Positions 43,434 to 53,690 of a stretch of 64,000 nucleotides of DNA are shown here, piece after piece; positions within the stretch are counted from its first letter, which is position 1, and each line of letters starts with the position of its first letter. The notes beneath the pieces were generated by a model, which saw only the letters and a list, made by a program, of their open reading frames with translations, was not told where the DNA came from and did no database searches. Position numbers and translations under genes: made by a program. Source of the DNA: Enterobacter ludwigii (lineage in GTDB: Bacteria > Pseudomonadota > Gammaproteobacteria > Enterobacterales > Enterobacteriaceae); NCBI RefSeq assembly GCF_001750725.1, contig NZ_CP017279.1, positions 1,798,001 through 1,862,000 of the forward strand. Direction: 5' to 3'.

Positions 43434-43452
43434 GTGATCTGCTACAGATCAC
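43434..43452. promoter_or_regulatory. Perfect dyad upstream of ompW
   Basis: GTGATCTG-CTA-CAGATCAC, 61-79 bp before the ompW start. The half-site spacing is three bases longer than a Crp site, so another regulator is likely. Confidence 0.55.
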
Positions 43453-43477
43453 ATTAAAACCAGTAAGTTAACATTCA

Positions 43478-43491
43478 TTGATCTGGGTTAA
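43478..43491 (-). promoter_or_regulatory. FNR-like site upstream of ompW
   Basis: TTAACCCAGATCAA on the minus strand, with one perfect half (ATCAA) and one degenerate half of the FNR consensus. ompW is FNR-controlled in E. coli. Confidence 0.4.
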
Positions 43492-43655
43492 TTTTTGGTG
43501 ACACACCGTAAAGCGATAAGTTGTCGTCAGGTCAATTTCTGGCATTTCGGCGTTACAAAATTTTCTCTTTTCACCCTCTTGCTCTTCCTCTCGCGGCTGG
43601 ATAATTTAGCGCTCTCACAAGTTGATTTGATGCGTTCTTCTTTTGCAGGTGTGCC

Positions 43656-44060
43656 ATGAGTGATGTTAACCCGTGCATGACGTGCGGAGCCTGTTGTGCG
43701 TATTTTCGAGTCTCTTTCTACTGGGCCGAAGCCAGCGATGGCGGCGGTACCGTTCCGGTTCATCTCACTGAACCGTTAACGCCTTTTCTGCGCTGCATGA
43801 GCGGCACCAACCAAAAACCGTGCCGATGCGCTGCGCTTCAAGGTGAACCTGGGGTGTCCACCCGGTGCTCTATCTACGAGCACCGCCCCAGCCCGTGCCG
43901 GGAATTTTCCATGTCAGGTGAGGATGGGCAGGTCAATGAAGCCTGTAATCGTGCCCGTGCGCGCTTTGGATTACCGCCGCTTTACAAAGATATGCTTTTC
44001 CATACAAGCCTTGATGCTGCCACGACAGTGTTATCCGGTGTACAATTGCCGGCTAATTAA
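43656..44060 (+). CDS. YkgJ-family cysteine-cluster protein
   Basis: A 134-residue protein with the cysteine array [16 protein letters not shown] (Cys7, 10, 13, 14) and further cysteines at [27 protein letters not shown] and ACNRAR, the signature of the YkgJ/CxxCxxCC family that probably binds zinc or an Fe-S cluster. Start ATG 43656 with GCAGGTG upstream. It is followed by yciC in the same direction with 25 bp between. Confidence 0.87.
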   Translation: MSDVNPCMTCGACCAYFRVSFYWAEASDGGGTVPVHLTEPLTPFLRCMSGTNQKPCRCAALQGEPGVSTRCSIYEHRPSPCREFSMSGEDGQVNEACNRARARFGLPPLYKDMLFHTSLDAATTVLSGVQLPAN

Positions 44061-44085
44061 CACCTGCAATACTCAAGGAGAGTGC

Positions 44086-44829
44086 ATGTCTATCACGGCG
44101 AAGTCTGTCTACCGTGACACGGGAAACTTTTTCCGCAATCAGTTCTTAACCTTTTTACTGATCGCGTTGCTATGCGCCTTCATTACAGTGGTGCTTGGTC
44201 ATGCGTTCTCGCCAAGTGACGAACAGATTGCCAGCCTGAGCCAGGGCGACAACCTTGCAGATAGCGTGGGGTTGTTTGAACTGGTACAAAACATGACGCC
44301 GGAGCAGCAACAAATCCTGCTGCGGGCTTCCGCTGCTTCGACATTCTCTGGTCTTATCGGCAATGCGATTCTGGCAGGTGGCGTTCTGCTGATGATTCAG
44401 CTGGTTTCCGCCGGTCAGCGCGTCAGCGCCCTGCGGGCGATTGGTGCCAGCGCGCCGGTATTACCGAAGCTGTTTATCCTCATCTTTTTAACCACCATGC
44501 TGGTGCAAATGGGGATTATGCTGGTCGTCGTGCCGGGTGTATTACTGGCTATCGTGCTCTCTTTCGCGCCGGTAATGGTCGTGCAGGATAAACTGGGGAT
44601 CTTTACCGCGATGCGCAGCAGCATCCGGCTCGCCTGGGCAAATATACGCCTGGTGGCACCGGCTGTTATCGGCTGGCTGTTGGCGAAAACGCTCCTGCTG
44701 CTGTTTGCCCCGAATTTTGCGGTACTCACGCCAAATGTTGGCGCGGTGGTGGCAAATACGCTGAGCAACCTCATTTCAGCGGTACTGCTGGTCTATCTGT
44801 TCCGCCTGTATATGTTAATTCGTCAGTAA
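44086..44829 (+). CDS. yciC: Inner-membrane protein YciC
   Basis: A 247-residue UPF0259 membrane protein with about six helices. ATG 44086 with AAGGAG gives the E. coli length; the longer frame upstream only overlaps the YkgJ gene. Role unknown; conserved position next to yciB and yciA. Confidence 0.92.
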   Translation: MSITAKSVYRDTGNFFRNQFLTFLLIALLCAFITVVLGHAFSPSDEQIASLSQGDNLADSVGLFELVQNMTPEQQQILLRASAASTFSGLIGNAILAGGVLLMIQLVSAGQRVSALRAIGASAPVLPKLFILIFLTTMLVQMGIMLVVVPGVLLAIVLSFAPVMVVQDKLGIFTAMRSSIRLAWANIRLVAPAVIGWLLAKTLLLLFAPNFAVLTPNVGAVVANTLSNLISAVLLVYLFRLYMLIRQ

Positions 44830-44881
44830 TCCTGTGGCCGGGAACGTCAGCCCGGCCCTACACAGAAGATGGAATCACAGA

Positions 44882-45421
44882 ATGAAGCAGTTTCTTGATT
44901 TTTTACCGCTCGTGGTCTTTTTCGCTTTCTACAAGCTGTATGACATTTATGCCGCCACGACTGCACTGATCGTGGCCACAGCGGTTGTGCTGATCTATAG
45001 CTGGGTTCGCTACCGTAAAGTTGAAAAAATGGCGCTGGTGACCTTCGTCCTGGTCGCGGTGTTTGGTGGACTCACCCTGTTCTTCCACAACGATGAATTC
45101 ATCAAATGGAAAGTCACGGTAATTTACGCTCTGTTTGCGGGTGCGTTACTGATTAGCCAGTGGGTGATGAAGAAGCCGCTGATCCAGCGCATGCTGGGCA
45201 AAGAGCTGACGCTGCCTCAGGAAGTGTGGTCCCGACTGAATATCGCCTGGGCGATCTTCTTTATTCTCTGTGGTCTTGCCAATATCTATATTGCTTTCTG
45301 GCTGCCGCAGAATATCTGGGTCAACTTCAAGGTCTTTGGCCTGACGGCTCTGACGCTCATCTTCACGCTGTTAAGTGGCGTTTATATCTATCGCCACATG
45401 CCACAGGACGACCAGCACTGA
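44882..45421 (+). CDS. yciB: Inner-membrane protein YciB (septation protein A family)
   Basis: A 179-residue protein with five membrane helices, matching E. coli YciB from [26 protein letters not shown] to the end. YciB takes part in envelope synthesis and cell division in E. coli. It is in the conserved yciC-yciB-yciA order, 52 bp after yciC. Confidence 0.93.
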   Translation: MKQFLDFLPLVVFFAFYKLYDIYAATTALIVATAVVLIYSWVRYRKVEKMALVTFVLVAVFGGLTLFFHNDEFIKWKVTVIYALFAGALLISQWVMKKPLIQRMLGKELTLPQEVWSRLNIAWAIFFILCGLANIYIAFWLPQNIWVNFKVFGLTALTLIFTLLSGVYIYRHMPQDDQH

Positions 45422-45525
45422 TCGTTCACCGACCAGAACGTGTGCAGCAGGCGTTCTGGTCTATTCTCTCCAGCCTGAAATCATAGTAGCATCCCGCCTG
45501 AAGTCTTCAGTTACGAGTTAAAACA

Positions 45526-45921
45526 ATGACAACAAATAACGCCCCTCAGGGCGAACTGGTTTTACGCACACTGGCAATGCCCGCTGACACCAATGCCAAT
45601 GGCGATATTTTTGGCGGCTGGCTGATGTCGCAAATGGATATGGGCGGCGCTATTCTGGCAAAAGAGATTGCACATGGCCGGGTAGTGACGGTGAGAGTGG
45701 ATGGCATGACCTTCCTGCGCCCGGTTGCAGTGGGTGATGTGGTTTGCTGTTACGCGCGTTGCGTAAAACGTGGCAATACCTCCATCTCCATTAACATCGA
45801 AGTGTGGGTGAAAAAGGTCTCGTCCGAACCCATTGGACAGCGTTATAAAGCAACAGAAGCGCTGTTTATTTATGTGGCCGTGGACAACGAAGGTAAACCC
45901 CGACCGCTTCCTCAGGCCTGA
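45526..45921 (+). CDS. yciA: Acyl-CoA thioesterase YciA
   Basis: A 131-residue hotdog-fold thioesterase. MPADTNANGDIFGGWLMSQMDMGGAILA carries the helix with the catalytic Asp (MDMGGA), and GRVVTVRVDGMTFLRPVAVGD follows. It hydrolyses a broad range of acyl-CoAs as a hexamer in the cytosol. Convergent with tonB over a shared terminator. Confidence 0.95.
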   Translation: MTTNNAPQGELVLRTLAMPADTNANGDIFGGWLMSQMDMGGAILAKEIAHGRVVTVRVDGMTFLRPVAVGDVVCCYARCVKRGNTSISINIEVWVKKVSSEPIGQRYKATEALFIYVAVDNEGKPRPLPQA

Positions 45922-45930
45922 TTGCCCGGT

Positions 45931-45960
45931 AAAAAAAGCCTCCTTGCGGAGGCTTTTTTT
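45931..45960. terminator. Bidirectional terminator between yciA and tonB
   Basis: A-run, GCCTCC, TTGC loop, GGAGGC, T-run. The right end overlaps the last codon of tonB. Confidence 0.93.
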
Positions 45961-46681
45961 ATTCCATCTGTGCCCCGCCATTCAGGCGGAATACAATATT
46001 CACGATCAGTCCGTTGCCCGGTTTACCGGCTTCATAACGCCATCTGCGCATCGCCGTTTTCACTTCTCTCTCGAACATATTAGACGGCTGCGCGGACAGT
46101 ATTTCCACGTTCTCAACACGCCCTTCCGGCGTAACATCGAATTTCACCCGTACACGGCCCTCAATACGTAATGCCTGAGCACGAGCCGGATACTGCGGCT
46201 GATTACGGCTGACCGCACGCGGTCCCGCGGGTGCGGTGACTGTCGGTTTGGCTGTCGTCGTGGTGTTATTCATCACCGGACGCGAAGGTGCTGCGTTTTC
46301 TACCGTCTGCGTGGCGCGGGGTTCAACCGGACGCGTTTCGCGTTTTGGACGTTCTTCTACCTTCTTCACCGGTTTTGGCTTCGGCTTAGGTTTCGGCTTC
46401 GGCTCGGGTTTGTGGATCACCACCGGAGCTTCTTTTGGCGGTTCCGGCACCGGTTCAGGTTCGGGTTCCGGTTCGGCGACGGGCTGTGGCGGCGGAGGCG
46501 CAACCTGCGGTGGTTCGAGATCCGCTGGCGATACCATCGTCACAGAAATAGGCTGTGCGGGCGCTGGCATTTCAACAACCTGATGAACCGAGGTATAAAG
46601 CAAACCCGCCACGACAGCACCGTGAATAACGACAGAAAGCAGCGTCGGCCAGGGAAAGCGGCGAGGTAAATCAAGGGTCAT
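45959..46681 (-). CDS. tonB: Energy-transducing protein TonB
   Basis: A 240-residue TonB. N-terminal signal anchor with His20 type residue in SVVIHGAVVAGLLY, a Glu-Pro/Lys-Pro spacer (about 65-125: PEPEPEPVPEPP, then KPEPKPKPKPKP), and the C-terminal domain QYPARAQALRIEGRVRVKFDV to the end. It couples the proton motive force of ExbB/ExbD to outer-membrane receptors. I start at the E. coli-equivalent MTLDLPRR (46681); ATG 46690 (MTSMTLDL) is an alternative. A Fur-like site lies upstream. Confidence 0.95.
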   Translation of the reverse strand: MTLDLPRRFPWPTLLSVVIHGAVVAGLLYTSVHQVVEMPAPAQPISVTMVSPADLEPPQVAPPPPQPVAEPEPEPEPVPEPPKEAPVVIHKPEPKPKPKPKPKPVKKVEERPKRETRPVEPRATQTVENAAPSRPVMNNTTTTAKPTVTAPAGPRAVSRNQPQYPARAQALRIEGRVRVKFDVTPEGRVENVEILSAQPSNMFEREVKTAMRRWRYEAGKPGNGLIVNIVFRLNGGAQME

Positions 46682-46726
46682 CGAAGTCATAATCATCAAC
46701 GTTAAAAAACCGAACACTGATTTTAA

Positions 46727-46745
46727 ATGCAAATAGCAATCATAT
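46727..46745 (-). promoter_or_regulatory. Fur-like box upstream of tonB
   Basis: On the minus strand ATATGATTGCTATTTGCAT, the same as the E. coli tonB Fur site as I recall it. Iron repression of tonB is expected. Confidence 0.7.
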
Positions 46746-46902
46746 TCAATAAGACACTTTGTCCTGGCGCAATTTAAGCGCAAGAGAGGCCAAAAAAGGC
46801 GCATTCAGATCAGGGTTTTAACATTGTTTTTATCTTTACATTGCAGTCAGTTGTCCTTTCACATAACGTTACTGACACTTTTAATGGTTAAGGAGCTTCA
46901 CC

Positions 46903-47199
46903 GTGCTTTACGTGATTTACTCTGAAGATGTCGCTGATTCCCTCGAAAAACGCCAGTCCGTTCGCCCTGCCCATCTGGCGCGTTTACAACTGCTCCAGGA
47001 TGAAGGTAGATTACTGACCGCGGGTCCAATGCCTGCGGTAGACAGCAATGACCCTGGCGCTGCCGGTTTCGCGGGCTCCACGGTGATCGCCGAGTTTGAA
47101 TCCCTGGAAGCGGCTCAGGCCTGGGCTGATGCAGACCCGTACGTTGCCGCAGGTGTCTATGCGAAGGTGACGGTTCGCCCGTACAAGAAAGTGTTTTGA
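46903..47199 (+). CDS. yciI: YciI family protein
   Basis: A 98-residue ferredoxin-like-fold protein matching E. coli YciI ([46 protein letters not shown]). The conserved His and Asp of the YCII domain are present. The start is GTG 46903 with AAGGAG upstream. Function is not settled; related domains are dimeric hydrolases or chlorodehydrolases. Confidence 0.93.
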   Translation: MLYVIYSEDVADSLEKRQSVRPAHLARLQLLQDEGRLLTAGPMPAVDSNDPGAAGFAGSTVIAEFESLEAAQAWADADPYVAAGVYAKVTVRPYKKVF

Positions 47200-47205
47200 T
47201 GCAAA

Positions 47206-47227
47206 AGTGGCTCCAAAAGGAGCCACT
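47206..47227. terminator. Terminator between yciI and leuE
   Basis: AGTGGCTCC-AAAA-GGAGCCACT, a 9-bp perfect stem between convergent genes. Confidence 0.8.
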
Positions 47228-47234
47228 CATCTCT

Positions 47235-47870
47235 TTAGTGCAGTGACGCTAAGCGCGCCGCAAATCCGACAAACAGCAGCCCAATCAGCCCGTTCCCCAG
47301 CTTTGCCAGTTTCTTTTTGGTTTTCAGATAACGCGTGACAAACGCACCAGAGAAGATCAGGAAGCTCATATACATAAAGCTAATCAGCTCCAGCGTGGTC
47401 GCGAGGATCAGGAAAGACGTGCCCGTGTTTTTCGCATTCACATCGATGAACTGCACAAAGAACGAGACATAGAACAAAATAGCCTTTGGATTCGTCAGGC
47501 TCAGCACCAGCGAGCGTTTCATGATCATGCTCGCAGGCTCGGTTCCGCTCTCATGGGTATTCTTCTGACGGGTGATGACTGACCAGAGCATTTTGCCGCC
47601 GAGCCACAGGAGATAAAAAGCACCGAGGTAGCGCACAATATTAAACAGAACCGGGGTCGTCTGGATTAATGCTGCGACGCCCGCCCAGGCCAGAAACATC
47701 AGCACTGCATCACCGATAAATACGCCAGTGGCGGCGAGATACCCTTTTTTAACACCGTGCCCAATACCGGTTTTCAGTACAAACAATGTGTTCGGTCCAG
47801 GCACCAGCACGATAAAAAATGCCCCTACAACATAGGTCCAGAAATTAAGTACACCAAACTCCGCAAACAC
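47235..47870 (-). CDS. leuE: Leucine efflux protein LeuE
   Basis: A 211-residue LysE/RhtB-family exporter with six helices. [15 protein letters not shown] at helix 1 and [19 protein letters not shown] are family marks, and the whole sequence follows E. coli LeuE. It exports leucine and analogues. The start is GTG 47870 with GGAGGGAGAG upstream. In E. coli leuE is elsewhere, so its place between yciI and the lipoprotein gene is a rearrangement relative to that genome. Confidence 0.93.
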   Translation of the reverse strand: MFAEFGVLNFWTYVVGAFFIVLVPGPNTLFVLKTGIGHGVKKGYLAATGVFIGDAVLMFLAWAGVAALIQTTPVLFNIVRYLGAFYLLWLGGKMLWSVITRQKNTHESGTEPASMIMKRSLVLSLTNPKAILFYVSFFVQFIDVNAKNTGTSFLILATTLELISFMYMSFLIFSGAFVTRYLKTKKKLAKLGNGLIGLLFVGFAARLASLH

Positions 47871-47939
47871 CTCTCCCTCCTTTTGCTAAAAAAAACGACG
47901 GGAATATCGCTGCAAATACGATATCCCCAAAATCAGACG

Positions 47940-48350
47940 CTATTGTACGCCGTTATAGCCATCAAGATAAGTCGCAGCCAGTTCGTTGCCAAATAAAACG
48001 GCGTCCTTCTCTTCCATTTGAGACGTCCATTTATCCGCGGTATTACCGTCGAAAGCATGCTCCGTTTTCGCCTGATTCTTCAGTTGATCGCGAATGCTTT
48101 GGGCGTACTGGTTTGCCTCAGACAGTGTGCGTCCTGCAGCGCGATCGGTTTTCCCCTGCTCATACAGCTCACGGAACTGAGGAACATTCAGACGATAATT
48201 TTGCGATACACTTGACGTAAAATTGCCGCCAGTAAAATTGGTTTTATGCGACACGAAATAATAAGCATGCCTTTCCGGTGACGTTTTACTGCTGGCACAA
48301 CCGCTCAACACGGCAATCCCAAGAAGGGCTGCAACCACTTTTCCGTTCAT
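47940..48350 (-). CDS. Exc2-family lipoprotein
   Basis: A 136-residue lipoprotein: signal and lipobox VLSGC (Cys18), then AYYFVSHKTNFTGGNFTSS, which I recognise as the Exc2 (colicin-plasmid exclusion protein 2) family. Chromosomal members are of unknown function. AAGGAAAAGAG precedes the ATG. It stands between leuE and a 42-codon frame on the same strand. Confidence 0.75.
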   Translation of the reverse strand: MNGKVVAALLGIAVLSGCASSKTSPERHAYYFVSHKTNFTGGNFTSSVSQNYRLNVPQFRELYEQGKTDRAAGRTLSEANQYAQSIRDQLKNQAKTEHAFDGNTADKWTSQMEEKDAVLFGNELAATYLDGYNGVQ

Positions 48351-48362
48351 CTCTTTTCCTTT

Positions 48363-48491
48363 TTAGTTTATCCAGTGCGATATCCCGCTGAGCAGTAAAT
48401 TAATCAACGCGGATAATGACGATAATCCTGCGTTTTCCCTGATCGCATCCAGCGCAAGCAGCACAATAAATACCCAGAGATAAGGATTCAT
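48363..48491 (-). CDS. Candidate 42-residue small membrane protein
   Basis: Frame MNPYLWVFIVLLALDAIRENAG, then a second hydrophobic stretch SALINLLLSGISHWIN. The first 18 residues are strongly hydrophobic with Asp-Ala-Ile-Arg-Glu after them. It fills most of the gap between the Exc2-family gene and yciY on the same strand and does not overlap a known gene. The Shine-Dalgarno is weak (AAAG just before ATG), which lowers confidence. Not recognised. Confidence 0.4.
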   Translation of the reverse strand: MNPYLWVFIVLLALDAIRENAGLSSLSALINLLLSGISHWIN

Positions 48492-48579
48492 CTTTGAAAT
48501 GCATAAGATTAAGAGGGCGGAGTATATCGCGGAATGAATCGGGGGAGAGACTGCGAAAAATGATAGCCTGAAAATCAGT

Positions 48580-48598
48580 GGGCACCTTAACGGTGCCC
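48580..48598. terminator. Hairpin downstream of yciY
   Basis: GGGCACC-TTAAC-GGTGCCC, ten bases after the yciY stop on the minus strand; no clear T-tract. Confidence 0.6.
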
Positions 48599-48607
48599 TG
48601 ATGGTTC

Positions 48608-48781
48608 TCAGATAACCTGTGTAGCGAACAGCAACGCGTTACGGTGTCTGGTCATTCCACATTTTCTGATGGCGTGTATACGCATATTGCGGCGGGATTG
48701 TGCTTCCAGCCAACGAGCCTTGCGACGACTCACCTGTCGCAACATGCGCCAGCGCCCTACTTCTGTTCTACTGCGCTTCAT
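48608..48781 (-). CDS. yciY: Small protein YciY
   Basis: A 57-residue very basic protein (MKRSRTEVGRWRMLRQ, SRRKARWLEAQSRRNMRIHAIRKC) that matches E. coli YciY. Start at 48781 gives the E. coli length. It is divergent from clsA, the same position as in E. coli. Function unknown. Confidence 0.87.
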   Translation of the reverse strand: MKRSRTEVGRWRMLRQVSRRKARWLEAQSRRNMRIHAIRKCGMTRHRNALLFATQVI

Positions 48782-48925
48782 GTTTACAACTCTTTCTCTA
48801 ACAGAAACCCCATTATAAACCCAACCCCGCAGCAAACCAGCGCTTTTAACTGGCGTTTTTATTTGCCAGATGATTCCTGATGCGTACACTCATAACAATA
48901 CGCTTTCAAAAGGATTTTTTTACCT

Positions 48926-50386
48926 ATGACAACCTTCTACACCGTGGTGAGTTGGCTGGTCATTCTGGGATACTGGCTGTTAATCGCGGGTGTGACTTTG
49001 CGCATCCTGATGAAGCGCAGAGCCGTACCCTCTGCCATGGCCTGGCTGCTGATAATCTACATCCTGCCGCTGGTGGGGATTATTGCCTATCTCTCTTTCG
49101 GTGAGCTTCATCTGGGTAAACGCCGTGCCGAGCGTGCCCGCGCCATGTGGCCTTCAACCGCCAAATGGCTCAACGATCTCAAAGCCTGCAAACATATCTT
49201 TGCCGAGGAGAACAGCAGTGTTGCCTCCTCGCTGTTTAAGCTGTGCGAACTCCGTCAGGGTATTGGCGGCGTTAAGGGCAACCAGCTCCAGTTGCTGACC
49301 TCCTCGGATGACGTCATGCAGGCCCTCATCCGCGATATTCAACTGGCTCGCCATAATATCGAGATGGTGTTCTATATCTGGCAGCCTGGCGGCATGGCCG
49401 ATCAGGTTGCTGAATCGCTGATGGCCGCTGCGCGTCGGGGCATTCATTGCCGCCTGTTGCTGGACTCCGCTGGCAGCGTCGCCTTCTTTCGTAGCCCCTG
49501 GGCGGGCATGATGCGTAATGCCGGTATTGAAGTGGTTGAGGCGCTGAAGGTCAATCTCTTGCGTGTGTTTCTGCGCCGGATGGACCTTCGCCAGCACCGT
49601 AAAATGATCATGATCGACAACTATATTGCCTATACCGGCAGCATGAACATGGTTGACCCGCGGTTCTTCAAGCAGGACTCGGGTGTCGGGCAGTGGGTAG
49701 ACCTGATGGCGAGAATGGAGGGGCCCATTGCCACCTCGATGGGTATCGTTTATTCCTGCGACTGGGAGATAGAAACCGGGAAACGTATCCTGCCGCCACC
49801 ACCGGATGGCAATATCATGCCATTTGAAGAGGCCAGCGGGCACACCATCCATACTATCGCTTCCGGACCGGGCTTCCCGGAGGACCTGATCCATCAGGCG
49901 TTGCTGACGGCCACTTACGCAGCGCGTGAATATTTGATCATGACCACCCCCTACTTTGTTCCCAGCGATGACCTGCTGCACGCCATCTGTACCGCGGCAC
50001 AGCGCGGTGTCGATGTGAGTATCATCTTGCCACGCAAAAATGACTCGCTTCTGGTGGGCTGGGCCAGCCGGGCATTTTTCAGTGAACTGCTGGCTGCGGG
50101 GGTGAAAATCTACCAGTTTGAAGGCGGATTACTCCATACCAAGAGCGTGCTTGTCGACGGCGAGTTAAGTCTGGTGGGTACGGTTAACCTGGATATGCGC
50201 AGTCTGTGGCTGAACTTTGAAATCACACTGGTGATCGATGATGCCGGCTTTGGCGGCGATCTGGCCGCGGTCCAGGATGATTATATCTCCCGCTCGCGAC
50301 TGCTGGATGCCAGACTGTGGGTTAAACGCCCGCTGTGGCAGAGAATTACCGAACGACTGTTTTACTTCTTTAGTCCGTTGCTGTAA
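48926..50386 (+). CDS. clsA: Cardiolipin synthase A
   Basis: A 486-residue membrane enzyme with two N-terminal helices (about 1-60) and two phospholipase D motifs: [18 protein letters not shown] (HKD of the first) and [20 protein letters not shown] (second). It joins two phosphatidylglycerols to cardiolipin plus glycerol. Full length compared with E. coli. Followed closely by yciU. Confidence 0.96.
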   Translation: MTTFYTVVSWLVILGYWLLIAGVTLRILMKRRAVPSAMAWLLIIYILPLVGIIAYLSFGELHLGKRRAERARAMWPSTAKWLNDLKACKHIFAEENSSVASSLFKLCELRQGIGGVKGNQLQLLTSSDDVMQALIRDIQLARHNIEMVFYIWQPGGMADQVAESLMAAARRGIHCRLLLDSAGSVAFFRSPWAGMMRNAGIEVVEALKVNLLRVFLRRMDLRQHRKMIMIDNYIAYTGSMNMVDPRFFKQDSGVGQWVDLMARMEGPIATSMGIVYSCDWEIETGKRILPPPPDGNIMPFEEASGHTIHTIASGPGFPEDLIHQALLTATYAAREYLIMTTPYFVPSDDLLHAICTAAQRGVDVSIILPRKNDSLLVGWASRAFFSELLAAGVKIYQFEGGLLHTKSVLVDGELSLVGTVNLDMRSLWLNFEITLVIDDAGFGGDLAAVQDDYISRSRLLDARLWVKRPLWQRITERLFYFFSPLL

Positions 50387-50749
<363 letters not shown>

Positions 50750-50750
50750 T

Positions 50751-50779
50751 AAAAAAGGCTGCGATTGCAGCCTTTTTTA
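50751..50779. terminator. Bidirectional terminator between yciU and the channel gene
   Basis: A-run, GGCTGC, GATT loop, GCAGCC, T-run. It ends both convergent genes. Confidence 0.93.
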
Positions 50780-50780
50780 T

Positions 50781-51617
50781 TTAATCCGGTAACTCACTTC
50801 CGCACTGATTACAAAACCGCGCGCTGTGTTCATGTTCACCCTGGTGACATTTCGGGCATTTTCGTTGCGCCTTACGGTTCTGAAAGGCGCTGCTCATGTG
50901 CGTAGTAATGAGCCCTGTCGGGACCGCAATCACCGAATAACCAATCAGAATCAGTACCGAGGCGACAATCCGTCCCAGCGGAGTGTGAGGGGCTATATCA
51001 CCATAGCCAACGGTTGTGACGGTCACAATCGCCCAATAAACAGAAGCATTCAGCGTTGAGAAGCCATTCTTCGGCCCTTCTATCAAATACATCAGCGCGC
51101 CGAATATCACCATGACGATGGCAATAAATGAATAAAACAGGATCAGCTGATGCCGCGCGCTGACGATGGCACTCCAAAATATCCGCAATGACGGCATAAA
51201 CCGCAGCAGTTTAAGAATGCGTAACACCCGAATAACGCGCATCGCTCGCCAGGCAAAAACATAGCTCAGACTGATTTCTGGCCATAGCCACATGACATAG
51301 AGCGGCAGGATCGTGGCTAAATCAATAAATCCCCAGAAGCTGAAGACATATTTGGCCGGGTTAGGCCAACAGAATACCCGCAGGAAATATTCAGCGGTAA
51401 AGACCAGCGTAATGACCAGCTCCAGCCAGACAAAGAGATGCCATTCTTCCAGCGTCAGGTGATACTGCGTTCCGACGCCCGATTCGATAAAAATGATCAC
51501 CACGCTGAGCAGCGCAAACAGGGCGCAGAGGGCTTCAAAACGCCGTCCGGTTACCGTTTCAGGATCGAATAAAAGATGATAGAGCCGCCGACGGACGGAG
51601 GTGAATAATCGCGACAC
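50781..51617 (-). CDS. Voltage-gated-type potassium channel with C-terminal zinc ribbon
   Basis: A 278-residue six-helix channel. The S4-like helix has basic residues every third place (Arg124, 127, 130, 133, Lys136, Arg139), and the selectivity filter TVTTVGYGD ends at residue 207. After S6 comes no RCK domain as in E. coli Kch but a zinc ribbon CPKC...CNQC (Cys254, 257, 269, 272). The start is GTG 51617 with GAGGTTAAC upstream; the longer frame runs through the oppF terminator. It lies between oppF and yciU, the kch neighbourhood. Confidence 0.88.
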   Translation of the reverse strand: MSRLFTSVRRRLYHLLFDPETVTGRRFEALCALFALLSVVIIFIESGVGTQYHLTLEEWHLFVWLELVITLVFTAEYFLRVFCWPNPAKYVFSFWGFIDLATILPLYVMWLWPEISLSYVFAWRAMRVIRVLRILKLLRFMPSLRIFWSAIVSARHQLILFYSFIAIVMVIFGALMYLIEGPKNGFSTLNASVYWAIVTVTTVGYGDIAPHTPLGRIVASVLILIGYSVIAVPTGLITTHMSSAFQNRKAQRKCPKCHQGEHEHSARFCNQCGSELPD

Positions 51618-51635
51618 GTTAACCTCGCAAATAAT

Positions 51636-51660
51636 AAGGGCTGACATCATGTCAGCCCTT
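51636..51660 (-). terminator. Terminator of the opp operon
   Basis: AAGGGCTGAC-N5-GTCAGCCCTT, followed on the minus strand by ATTATTTG. It lies just after oppF. Confidence 0.75.
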
Positions 51661-51664
51661 GCGA

Positions 51665-52669
51665 TTATAACGGGTCTACTTTCAGGCAGGAAACCGCATG
51701 TCGGAAACTGCCCTCCAGAACCGGACGCGTTTTTGCACATTCCGGCCCGGCCATCGGGCATCGCGTACGGAATACACAACCGGACGGCGGGTTAATCGGG
51801 GACGGTAATTCACCTTCCAGAAGCTGGATGGTTTTATTTTTTTCCAGATCCGGATCGGGAATCGGTACCGCAGACATCAGTGCCCGGGTATATGGGTGCA
51901 ATGGGTTATGGTACACCTCATCGTAAGTCCCTAATTCCACCGCATGGCCAAGATACATCACCAGTACGCGGTCAGAAATGTGTTTCACCACCGCGAGATC
52001 ATGCGCAATGAAAATCAGCGACAGCCCCATTTCACGTTGCAGTTTCTGCAGCAGGTTAACCACCTGCGCCTGAATAGAGACGTCCAGCGCCGAGACGGGC
52101 TCGTCACAGATAATCAGCTTCGGCTCAAGGATCAAGGCGCGGGCGATACCGATACGCTGGCACTGACCACCGGAGAATTCGTGCGGGTAACGGTTGACGA
52201 GGTTAGGCAACAAGCCCACTTTCATCATCATTGCCTTCACACGGTCGCGTACTTCCTGACGCGGCATCTTCGGATGATAGGTCCGCAGTGGCTCAGCAAT
52301 GATCTCCCCGATGGTCATACGCGGGTTCAATGAGGCCAGCGGATCCTGGAAAATCATCTGGATGTCGCTACGCACATCGCGCCACTCGTCTGGCTTCATG
52401 CCCAGCAGATCTTTACCCAGCCAGGCAACTTTGCCGTCGGTGGCTTTCACGAGGCCTATGATGGCACGCGCAAATGTGGATTTACCGCAACCGGACTCAC
52501 CCACCACCCCCAGAGTTTCCCCTTCATACAGACGAAGCGTTACGCCATCGACCGCTTTCAGGGTTTTCGGCGGCTGCCAGAACCACTGTTTTCCGTCTTT
52601 AATGTCGAAATGCACCTTAAGGTCAGCAATTTCGAGCAGGACATTTCTTTTTTCATCTAATGCGTTCAT
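51665..52669 (-). CDS. oppF: Oligopeptide ABC transporter ATP-binding protein OppF
   Basis: A 334-residue ATPase: Walker [10 protein letters not shown], signature [15 protein letters not shown], Walker [13 protein letters not shown] and the C-terminal oligopeptide-type extension with cysteines ([14 protein letters not shown]). Start overlaps the oppD stop. Full length. Confidence 0.96.
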   Translation of the reverse strand: MNALDEKRNVLLEIADLKVHFDIKDGKQWFWQPPKTLKAVDGVTLRLYEGETLGVVGESGCGKSTFARAIIGLVKATDGKVAWLGKDLLGMKPDEWRDVRSDIQMIFQDPLASLNPRMTIGEIIAEPLRTYHPKMPRQEVRDRVKAMMMKVGLLPNLVNRYPHEFSGGQCQRIGIARALILEPKLIICDEPVSALDVSIQAQVVNLLQKLQREMGLSLIFIAHDLAVVKHISDRVLVMYLGHAVELGTYDEVYHNPLHPYTRALMSAVPIPDPDLEKNKTIQLLEGELPSPINPPSGCVFRTRCPMAGPECAKTRPVLEGSFRHAVSCLKVDPL

Positions 52670-53679
52670 ACCAGATCCTCCTGCGGCTTAAAGCAGGCGC
52701 GCAGACGGCCTGGTGCAAACTCTTCCAGCGGCGGCGCGGTATTGCAGATTTCCATCGCGTGCGGGCAGCGTGGCTGGAACGGACAGCCTTTCGGCAGACG
52801 CAGCAGGTTTGGCGGGTTGCCAGGAATGGTCAGCAGGGATTCCCCTTCTGCATCGAGGCGTGGCACCGCATTCAGCAGACCAATGGAGTAAGGGTGTGCA
52901 GGCTGGTAGAACACGTCGCGCGCCTTACCATATTCCATGGTGCGGCCTGCATACATCACCAGTACCTTGTCACAGATACCGGCCACTACGCCCAGATCGT
53001 GAGTGATCATGATAATCGCGGTGTTGAACTCACGCTTAAGCTCGTTCAGCAGCGTCATGATCTGTGCCTGGACGGTCACATCAAGCGCGGTAGTCGGTTC
53101 ATCGGCAATCAGCAGTTTTGGCCGGCACATCAGCGCCATCGCAATCATGACACGCTGACGCATACCGCCGGAGAACTCATGCGGGAACATGCGCATACGC
53201 TTGCGCGCTTCCGGCATTTTCACCGCGTCGAGCATTTTGACGGACTCCTCAAAGGCTTCCGCTTTGCCCAGGCCTTTGTGCAGCATCAGCACTTCCATCA
53301 GTTGCTCGCCGACACGCATATACGGGTTCAGCGAGGTCATCGGGTCCTGGAATATCATCGAAATCTGCTCAGCGCGCAGCTTGTTCAGCTCGTATTCCGG
53401 CAGGTTGAGGATCTCACGCCCGTTGAATTTGGCGGAACCGCCAATGACACCGTTAGACGCCAGCAGCCCCATCAACGCAAAGGCGGTTTGGGATTTACCG
53501 GAACCCGACTCGCCCACGATCCCCAGCGTTTCACCCGCACGCAGGTTGAAGTTGAGATCGTTCACGGCGGTCACATCGCCATCCGGCGTTTTAAAGGTCA
53601 CGCGGAGGTCTTTTACGTCCAGCAGAAGGTTACCCTGCTGTTGCGCCTGTGGCGCAGTGGCCGTTTCAATAATCGTCAT
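52666..53679 (-). CDS. oppD: Oligopeptide ABC transporter ATP-binding protein OppD
   Basis: A 337-residue ATPase: Walker [10 protein letters not shown], signature [15 protein letters not shown], Walker [13 protein letters not shown], and the cysteine-rich C-terminal tail ([14 protein letters not shown]) that binds a 4Fe-4S-like site in relatives. Pairs with OppF. Eleven bases after oppC. Confidence 0.96.
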   Translation of the reverse strand: MTIIETATAPQAQQQGNLLLDVKDLRVTFKTPDGDVTAVNDLNFNLRAGETLGIVGESGSGKSQTAFALMGLLASNGVIGGSAKFNGREILNLPEYELNKLRAEQISMIFQDPMTSLNPYMRVGEQLMEVLMLHKGLGKAEAFEESVKMLDAVKMPEARKRMRMFPHEFSGGMRQRVMIAMALMCRPKLLIADEPTTALDVTVQAQIMTLLNELKREFNTAIIMITHDLGVVAGICDKVLVMYAGRTMEYGKARDVFYQPAHPYSIGLLNAVPRLDAEGESLLTIPGNPPNLLRLPKGCPFQPRCPHAMEICNTAPPLEEFAPGRLRACFKPQEDLV

Positions 53680-53690
53680 GACGGCGCTCC

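Noticed and set aside
43434..43452. Crp site before ompW
   Set aside because: The half-sites are three bases too far apart for Crp.
43843..44829. Long 328-codon version of YciC
   Set aside because: The added N-terminus is the YkgJ gene in another frame; ATG 44086 has the Shine-Dalgarno and the E. coli length.
46236..46583. Plus-strand Gly/Ser-rich frame
   Set aside because: It is the antisense shadow of the TonB proline-rich spacer.
49154..49981. 275-codon minus-strand frame
   Set aside because: Antisense shadow of clsA with no family features.
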